This document shows, one piece after another, positions 5,591-9,813 of a stretch of 9,813 nucleotides of DNA; position 1 is the first letter of the stretch; each line of letters starts with the position of its first letter. A model generated the notes under the pieces. That model was not told the origin of the DNA. It saw only the letters and a list, made by a program, of their open reading frames with translations, and did not search any database. Source of the stretch: Thermoplasmata archaeon (GTDB lineage Archaea > Thermoplasmatota > Thermoplasmata > Thermoplasmatales > Thermoplasmataceae); assembly GCA_021845325.1 (NCBI GenBank), contig JAKBRR010000033.1, positions 1-9,813 of the forward strand, given 5' to 3'. The position numbers and the translations under genes are program-made.

Positions 5591-5620
5591 GTTATTAGAT
5601 ATTGCTACTATTATAATAAC
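5591..5620. promoter_or_regulatory. Divergent spacer inverted repeat over the wHTH promoter
   Basis: GTTATTA (5591-5597) and TAATAAC (5614-5620) form an exact 7-base inverted repeat with a 16-base gap. The outer arm overlaps the TATA-like TTATAATA (minus strand, 5609-5616) of the winged-helix gene, and the other arm reaches its presumed transcription start. The geometry fits an operator for autorepression by a small winged-helix dimer. In DNA this AT-rich, a 7-base match can occur by chance. Confidence 0.3.
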
Positions 5621-5707
5621 ACTATTGCATCCAAATCAATTACTTCGATTCAACTTAATAATTTATTTAACAAAGTTCGTCAATCGCCGAATAGAGATTC
5701 AGCAATT

Positions 5708-5715
5708 TTTAAATA
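5708..5715 (+). promoter_or_regulatory. TATA box of the mevalonate operon
   Basis: TTTAAATA, a close match to the archaeal consensus, is followed after 23 bases by the HMG-CoA synthase ATG at 5739. That spacing places the transcription start at or just before the ATG and makes the mRNA essentially leaderless. This promoter rules out the upstream in-frame ATG at 5625 as the start. Confidence 0.6.
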
Positions 5716-5738
5716 TCATAAGTATCTTGGGAGAAACT

Positions 5739-6800
5739 ATGAAAAAATCAGGAATTGTAAGTTACGGTTCTTACATACCCCGGTTCAGGATTAAACCTGA
5801 TGAAATCGCCAGGGTATGGGGAGAAGATCCGGAGAACATTAAAAATGGAATATACATTCTGAGCAAATCGGTACCATCTCCCGATGAGGATGTTGCAACT
5901 ATTTCAGTGGAAGCTTCAAGAAATGCAATAAAGAGGGGAAAGATAAATCCAAAGGATATAGGGGCAATATATATAGGATCAGAAAGTCACCCTTATGCTG
6001 TAAAACCAACCGCAACAATAGTAAGCTCCGCCATTGGCGCAAATTTTCCCATGTTTGCCGCAGATTATGAATTTGCATGTAAAGCAGGTACCGCAGGTAT
6101 CCAGAATGTAAAGGCAATGGTTGATTCCGGGATGATAAAATATGGGTTAGCAATAGGGTCCGATACGTCTCAGGGAGCCCCTGGAGATGTCCTTGAATAT
6201 TCAGCTTCAGCCGGTGGAACGGCAATGATTCTTGGAAATGAAAAGGTGATTGCTGAAATAAATCATACCCTTTCGGTTACGTCTGATACTCCCGATTTCT
6301 GGAGGAGGGAGGGTGAACCGTATCCTACACATGGGGAGCGTTTCACAGGAGAGCCTGCATATTTTAAACATACCATATCTGCTTCAAAAATGATCATGGA
6401 GAATGTTGGAATGAAACCGCAGGACTATGACTATGCAGTATTCCATCAGCCCAACGGCAAATTTCCCACAAGGGCAGCAAAGTTGCTTGGCTTCACAGAG
6501 AAGCAGTATAAGGAGGGCCTGCTGACACCATTTATCGGAAATACATATTCAGGATCAATGATGACAGGGCTGTCAGCAATACTGGATATTGCAGAGCCAG
6601 GAAACAGGATCCTTGCTGTTTCTTTTGGATCTGGAGCAGGATCAGATGCTTTTGATATAACTGTTACAGATGAGATCAAGAACATGGAAAGAGGATCTGC
6701 ACCGACCATCAGGAAGATGCTTGCAGATGTAACATGGCTTGACTATGCGGTTTATGCAAAGTTCAAGAAGAAAATAATATTTGGTGATGCAATTGAGTAA
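5739..6800 (+). CDS. Hydroxymethylglutaryl-CoA synthase (archaeal type)
   Basis: This 353-residue enzyme condenses acetyl-CoA with acetoacetyl-CoA to HMG-CoA, the committed carbon for mevalonate and isoprenoid ether lipids. The catalytic triad of the family is complete: Glu82 in G-S-E-S-H, Cys114 in E-F-A-C-K-A-G-T and His236 in F-H-Q-P-N-G-K. The N-T-Y-S-G-S motif (268-273) and a late G-S-G-A-G-S-D (297-303) are also present. Length equals archaeal HMG-CoA synthase of about 350 residues. The frame is open back to 5625, but the extra 38 residues are unlike the family and lie upstream of the TATA box, so ATG 5739 ([10 protein letters not shown]) is chosen. It overlaps the thiolase start by 8 bases and leads a three-gene operon with thiolase and DUF35. 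Confidence 0.95.
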   Translation: MKKSGIVSYGSYIPRFRIKPDEIARVWGEDPENIKNGIYILSKSVPSPDEDVATISVEASRNAIKRGKINPKDIGAIYIGSESHPYAVKPTATIVSSAIGANFPMFAADYEFACKAGTAGIQNVKAMVDSGMIKYGLAIGSDTSQGAPGDVLEYSASAGGTAMILGNEKVIAEINHTLSVTSDTPDFWRREGEPYPTHGERFTGEPAYFKHTISASKMIMENVGMKPQDYDYAVFHQPNGKFPTRAAKLLGFTEKQYKEGLLTPFIGNTYSGSMMTGLSAILDIAEPGNRILAVSFGSGAGSDAFDITVTDEIKNMERGSAPTIRKMLADVTWLDYAVYAKFKKKIIFGDAIE

Positions 6801-7959
6801 TGATGTATTTATAATTGGAACAGGAGAATCAAAATATGGAGAATTGTGGGAAAGATCTTTAAGAGAGATATCTGTGGAGGCCGGACTCAAAGCCATAGAA
6901 AGCTCTGGTGTGAGAACAAAGGATCTTGATGCAATATACATGGGAAACAGTCTTTCAGGAATGATCAGCGGTCAGGAAAATATAGGTGCATTAATGTCAG
7001 ATTATGCAGGAATAGCTGATGAGGATGTGCCTACTTTAAGAATTGAGGCCTCAACGGCTTCAGGGGCAGCCGCAGTATACGAAGCCTATCTTTCCATTAA
7101 ATCAGGAGAATATGATCTGGTCATGGTAGGTGGTGTTGAAAAGATGACTGAACTTTATGGGAACGAGATGATCGATATCAGTTCATCAATACTGGACAGG
7201 GAATGGGAAGCATTTTTTGGAGGTACCCCTGCCGCCATGGCAGCGCTTTCTGCGCGAAAATATATGAAGGATTACGGTGTGGGAAAGGATGTTCTGGCAG
7301 CAATTTCAGTGAATGACCACAAAAATGCATCCATGAATCCAATTGCACACTTCTCCAACATAATCACCATGGATCAGGCTATGAACTCCACACCGGTAGC
7401 AGAACCCCTAAATCTAATGGACTGTGCACCACAAAGTGACGGAGCATCCAGTATAATACTTGCATCTGAAAAATTTATGAAGCAGGAGAAGAAAGAGGGA
7501 GTAAAGATAGCTGGAAGCGGAATTTCGCAGGAGTATTTTGCACTGCACAGCAGGGATTCACTATATTCAATGAAATCAACAGTAAATGCTTCCAGAAAGG
7601 CTCTTCAAAAGGCAAATGTTACTCTTGATGATATATCATTTGCAGAAATTCATGACTCCTTCAGTATATATGGAGTGATGGCACTGGAGGACATTGGTTT
7701 TGCAGGGAGGGGAAAAGCAAAGGACCTGGTGTTTTCAGAAATTGGTCTTAAGGGAAAAATACCAATAAATCCTTCAGGCGGTCTAAAGGCAAAGGGATTC
7801 CCATACGGAGCCAGCGGCGTTGGCCAGTTCGTAGAAGGATACCTGCAGCTTATGGGAAAGGCCGGCAAAAGACAGGTCGAAAATGCAGAATATGGTCTTC
7901 TGCACAGTGTTGCAGGCACAGGTTCAACCTCAATAGTGCATATATTAGGTGGTGAGTAA
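6793..7959 (+). CDS. Thiolase-family protein (acetoacetyl-CoA thiolase homologue) lacking catalytic Cys and His
   Basis: This 388-residue protein has the fold and family motifs of the archaeal acetoacetyl-CoA thiolase that sits in the thiolase/HMG-CoA synthase/DUF35 complex: V-F-I-I-G-T-G at the start, V-G-G-V-E-K-M (112-118), F-G-G-T-P-A-A-M (142-149), A-E-I-H-D-S-F (284-290) and [10 protein letters not shown] (326-335). The expected nucleophile motif E-A-A-C-A-S-G reads E-A-S-T-A-S-G (Thr88, codon 7054-7056). The expected G-H-P reads G-F-P (Phe336, codon 7798-7800). Its only Cys is Cys211 in M-D-C-A-P. Thiolase chemistry as known therefore looks impossible, yet the frame is intact. The start chosen is TTG 6793, with GGTGA five bases upstream as for L10; ATG 6787 is the alternative. 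It overlaps HMG-CoA synthase by 8 bases. It may be a scaffold or CoA-channel subunit. Confidence 0.9.
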   Translation: MSNDVFIIGTGESKYGELWERSLREISVEAGLKAIESSGVRTKDLDAIYMGNSLSGMISGQENIGALMSDYAGIADEDVPTLRIEASTASGAAAVYEAYLSIKSGEYDLVMVGGVEKMTELYGNEMIDISSSILDREWEAFFGGTPAAMAALSARKYMKDYGVGKDVLAAISVNDHKNASMNPIAHFSNIITMDQAMNSTPVAEPLNLMDCAPQSDGASSIILASEKFMKQEKKEGVKIAGSGISQEYFALHSRDSLYSMKSTVNASRKALQKANVTLDDISFAEIHDSFSIYGVMALEDIGFAGRGKAKDLVFSEIGLKGKIPINPSGGLKAKGFPYGASGVGQFVEGYLQLMGKAGKRQVENAEYGLLHSVAGTGSTSIVHILGGE

Positions 7960-7960
7960 A

Positions 7961-8365
7961 ATGGGAGAACTATCGAGAATGTGGAGAGAAACGGATCATA
8001 GATATAGAATGGTAGGGGAAAAATGTGGAAATTGCGGAAAGCTTTATTTCCCGCCACGGGACATATGCCCTGTTTGCCACAGAGATTCCATTGGCAAAAT
8101 GCAGGATATTGAAATGAGCGGAAAGGGAGAAGTTATATCTTTCACCATTGTGCATGACGTGCCTCCGGCGTTTACCAGACAGAGACCCTATATCCTTGCA
8201 ATAATCAAACTTGATGATGGCCCAACCATGACCGGACAGATTGTTGATACCCAGCCATCGGATATAGATATAGGAACCAGAGTAAGGTCTGTTTTCAGAA
8301 AAATTTCAGAAGACGGGCATAGCGGCGTTATCCACTACGGATACAAATTTGTAAGGGATGTGTAA
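7961..8365 (+). CDS. DUF35 zinc-ribbon/OB-fold protein of the thiolase-HMG-CoA synthase complex
   Basis: This 134-residue protein has an N-terminal rubredoxin-like zinc ribbon with Cys22, Cys25, Cys36 and Cys39 (C-G-N-C and C-P-V-C), followed by an OB-fold domain of about residues 50-125. A short N-terminal helix (S-R-M-W-R-E) precedes the zinc site. Members of this family in archaea bridge acetoacetyl-CoA thiolase and HMG-CoA synthase and help form a shared CoA-binding site, so the intermediate passes between them. The order here, immediately after those two genes, supports that role directly. ATG 7961 is one base after the thiolase stop and has GGTGAG four bases upstream; the upstream GTG at 7949 is not needed. 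The final codons form part of a hairpin with the sequence after the stop. Confidence 0.92.
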   Translation: MGELSRMWRETDHRYRMVGEKCGNCGKLYFPPRDICPVCHRDSIGKMQDIEMSGKGEVISFTIVHDVPPAFTRQRPYILAIIKLDDGPTMTGQIVDTQPSDIDIGTRVRSVFRKISEDGHSGVIHYGYKFVRDV

Positions 8366-8372
8366 ATCCCTT
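8353..8372. terminator. Hairpin at the convergent DUF35/peroxiredoxin junction
   Basis: AAGGGAT and ATCCCTT pair as a seven-base perfect stem with a six-base loop that contains the DUF35 stop codon. T-rich sequence follows on the plus strand (CCCTTTATTTTAG, then T6 at 8405-8410). Only 13 bases separate the two convergent stop codons. A bidirectional end of transcription is plausible. The hairpin itself is not required for archaeal termination. Confidence 0.4.
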
Positions 8373-8378
8373 CACCCT

Positions 8379-8840
8379 TTATTTTAGAAGATTCAGTTCG
8401 TTGATTTTTTCCAATACCTCGGTTGCATGGTTTTTTGGACTCACCTTTTCATAAACATAAGCTATTTTTCCATCTCTGTCAATAACATATGTAATTCTCT
8501 TTGCAGTGCCAAACATGCCGTTAGCCTTGTAAGCACCTGTTATTTTCTTGCTGTCATCCACCACAAGAGGGAAATTAAGATTGAATTTCTCCTGGAATTT
8601 TTTATGCGATTTCTGATTATCCACACTTACTCCCAGTACCGTTATACCCTTATCCTTAAGGCTGTCAAAGTTGTCCCTGAAATTACAGGCTTCTGCCGTG
8701 CATCCAGGTGTATTGTCCTTTGGGTAAAAGTACAACACTACAGGTTTTCCCCTGAAATCGGATAGCTTTATCTTCTTTCCTTCCTGATCCACTGATTCAA
8801 AATCCGGTGCCTGTTCTCCAACTTTCAAATATTCGTCCAT
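8379..8840 (-). CDS. bcp: Peroxiredoxin, Bcp/PrxQ type
   Basis: This 153-residue thioredoxin-fold peroxidase reduces hydrogen peroxide and organic peroxides in the cytoplasm. The active site P-K-D-N-T-P-G-C-T-A-E-A-C (40-52) has the peroxidatic Cys47 within P-x-x-x-T-x-x-C. The resolving Cys52 is five residues later, the arrangement of the atypical two-Cys PrxQ subgroup with an intramolecular disulfide. The N-terminal G-E-Q-A-P-D-F (8-14), L-Y-F-Y-P (36-40) and the later R-I-T-Y-V-I-D (115-121) complete the family pattern. Length is typical. No Shine-Dalgarno precedes the ATG; a TATA-like TATTTAT (minus strand of 8864-8870) lies about 27 bases upstream, so the gene is probably leaderless and monocistronic. 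The electron donor cannot be seen here. Confidence 0.95.
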   Translation of the reverse strand: MDEYLKVGEQAPDFESVDQEGKKIKLSDFRGKPVVLYFYPKDNTPGCTAEACNFRDNFDSLKDKGITVLGVSVDNQKSHKKFQEKFNLNFPLVVDDSKKITGAYKANGMFGTAKRITYVIDRDGKIAYVYEKVSPKNHATEVLEKINELNLLK

Positions 8841-8863
8841 AGAATTGTAATGTGTGTTTACAA

Positions 8864-8870
8864 ATAAATA
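8864..8870 (-). promoter_or_regulatory. Candidate TATA box of the peroxiredoxin gene
   Basis: The minus strand reads TATTTAT within AAATATTTATTTG, centred about 27 bases from the ATG. That implies transcription starting at the start codon, and the lack of a ribosome binding site agrees. It lies in the 63-base spacer after the DUF2079-like gene. Confidence 0.45.
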
Positions 8871-8903
8871 TTTGCAATTGGAAATACAAATTTATCCAGA
8901 TGT

Positions 8904-9813
8904 TCAATTCCTTTTTAGTGCTATTATTCCATACTTCTCAAGATAAATAGAATATTGTCCGCTGGATTCGGCGTGTTGAATAAATCTGGCCATTGAGGTT
9001 CCCACCAGGGCGTTCTGATAGTAAAAATTACTGAATTTATCTGCTATAATATATGTGAAATTCCTTGAATATAGATTAGAAAGATTGCCAACTGAAGTAT
9101 ACGAATATAACAGATATGCATTGGGAAAAGCATCGAATTCAGGATAAAGATTGTTTTGTGTAAGGAGGCATGTATTGGTTGAAATATTTCCACGCAGTTC
9201 AAAAATAGTTTCAGAGGTCATGTTTTCATGAAAATTGTAAATTGAAGGCAAAACCTGTGCCGATAGCCCACCCGAAAAGATGCTACCAGAAGATGATACT
9301 ATGGTTGATCCTACCGGTGAAAAGTATCCTATTCCGGCAACAACCAGAATTGCTGATATCATTACGCCCGTTGCGACCTTTCTTCCAGGAACCCGGAATA
9401 AGAATTTTTTATTTTTCTGTCTTTTATTCATATTTGCAAGACCCACGAATGCTGCAGTAAATATGACTGGTGAAAGCATGGCAGTATACTGGAATCCCGG
9501 ATCAAAATATGCCGTATTCATAGAGAAGAAAGCGAAAAGGAAATATGGTATTGAAGGCAGAAGAAGAAGAGGAGAAAATATTGCATAAAAACCTCCCAGT
9601 ATTATTACGAATAGAAGAAAGACAAGTTTTGTTGATGAATATGTTTCAAGGCTTTGCAATGAATAAGTAATGCGATATCTGATCTTGAGGTAATTGAGAA
9701 ATGCATGAAGGCTCGTAATATTTCCATACTGTGTTCCCCCATAGAAGTCCCTGACATTTGTAGCAATAAGGAAATATTCCGCTGCAACAAAAATCAGCGC
9801 AATATAAATTGAT
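8904..9813 (-). CDS. DUF2079-like membrane protein, C-terminal part (cut by window edge)
   Basis: The frame stays open from the right edge to the stop at 8904, giving the last 302 residues of a larger protein. The TTG at 9657-9659 is internal, not a start. The N-terminal part of the fragment holds about five hydrophobic segments (near 1-18, 62-80, 81-100, 108-127 and 146-164). Then comes a soluble tail of about 130 residues, probably outside the cell. Q-Y-T-A-M-L-S-P-V-I-F (108-118), L-L-T-Q-N-N-L-Y-P (216-224) and Y-I-I-A-D (254-258) resemble the DUF2079 family (PF09852), multi-pass proteins of unknown role related in layout to GT-C glycosyltransferases. Four N-x-S/T sequons lie in the tail (Asn197, Asn209, Asn243, Asn251). 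Family assignment is by pattern only; the catalytic N-terminal region is not in the window. Confidence 0.65.
   Translation of the reverse strand, partial: SIYIALIFVAAEYFLIATNVRDFYGGTQYGNITSLHAFLNYLKIRYRITYSLQSLETYSSTKLVFLLFVIILGGFYAIFSPLLLLPSIPYFLFAFFSMNTAYFDPGFQYTAMLSPVIFTAAFVGLANMNKRQKNKKFLFRVPGRKVATGVMISAILVVAGIGYFSPVGSTIVSSSGSIFSGGLSAQVLPSIYNFHENMTSETIFELRGNISTNTCLLTQNNLYPEFDAFPNAYLLYSYTSVGNLSNLYSRNFTYIIADKFSNFYYQNALVGTSMARFIQHAESSGQYSIYLEKYGIIALKRN

Noticed and set aside
5625..5738. N-terminal extension of HMG-CoA synthase from ATG 5625
   Set aside because: The extra 38 residues resemble no family member, include the TATA box at 5708-5715, and ATG 5739 gives the normal length and start.
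5576..5738. Riboswitch or small RNA in the divergent spacer
   Set aside because: The sequence is AT-rich with no stable stem, and the HMG-CoA synthase mRNA appears leaderless, leaving no room for a leader element.
5899..6225. 108-codon minus-strand frame inside HMG-CoA synthase
   Set aside because: It is a Leu-rich shadow of a well-supported gene, with no promoter or ribosome binding site.
6793..7959. Thiolase as a decaying pseudogene
   Set aside because: There is no frameshift or stop over 388 codons, start and stop are tightly fitted to both neighbours, and other family motifs are intact; loss is limited to catalytic positions.
7650..8057. 135-codon minus-strand frame across the thiolase/DUF35 junction
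   Set aside because: It is antisense to two confident genes and Pro/Phe-rich with no recognisable domain.
9242..9588. Plus-strand frames opposite the DUF2079-like gene
   Set aside because: The minus frame is open across the whole region and shows clear membrane segments and family motifs; the plus frames do not.

Overview
The window is AT-rich archaeal chromosome, most likely from the class Thermoplasmata (Thermoplasma/Ferroplasma/Cuniculiplasma-like). The archaeal assignment is firm. L12 is the P1-type stalk protein and L10 is the P0-type protein with a shared G-x-x-LFG tail. DUF373, the MptE-type pterin kinase and the HMG-CoA synthase/thiolase/DUF35 trio are archaeal signatures. Promoters look like TATA boxes, and ribosome binding sites are GGAGG or GGTGA. 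The class assignment is inference from overall protein character and could not be tested by search.

Layout, left to right. Positions 1-28 hold the probable first codons of a leftward gene that leaves the window. Positions 142-2832 (minus strand) hold the ribosomal stalk cluster L11 - L1 - L10 - L12, followed by a 60-residue two-helix membrane protein. A 129-base leader with two small inverted repeats separates L11 from L1. A 57-base divergent spacer (2833-2889) with interleaved promoters separates L11 from a rightward ComB-family gene. ComB overlaps tail to tail with a leftward pair whose two genes overlap by 4 bases: the MptE-like hydroxymethylpterin diphosphokinase and the DUF373 membrane protein. 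Upstream of these lies a 71-residue winged-helix DNA-binding protein. A 163-base divergent spacer (5576-5738) separates it from a tight rightward operon of HMG-CoA synthase, an acetoacetyl-CoA-thiolase homologue and a DUF35 zinc-ribbon/OB protein. A leftward Bcp/PrxQ peroxiredoxin and the 3' part of a leftward DUF2079-like membrane protein, cut by the right edge, finish the window.

How the genes work together. L11, L10 and L12 build the GTPase-associated stalk and L1 builds the opposite stalk of the 50S subunit. HMG-CoA synthase, thiolase and DUF35 are known in archaea as one physical complex that makes HMG-CoA for mevalonate and isoprenoid ether lipids. MptE makes the pterin precursor of the C1 carrier. 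The peroxiredoxin handles peroxides.

The most unusual point is the thiolase of the mevalonate operon. Its reading frame is intact and the family fold motifs are kept, but the nucleophilic Cys is Thr, the His of the G-H-P motif is Phe, and the protein's only Cys lies elsewhere. It looks like a non-catalytic or chemically altered subunit beside an HMG-CoA synthase whose Glu/Cys/His triad is complete. No mobile elements, CRISPR arrays, rRNA or tRNA genes were seen, and no gene-free stretch exceeds 170 bases.
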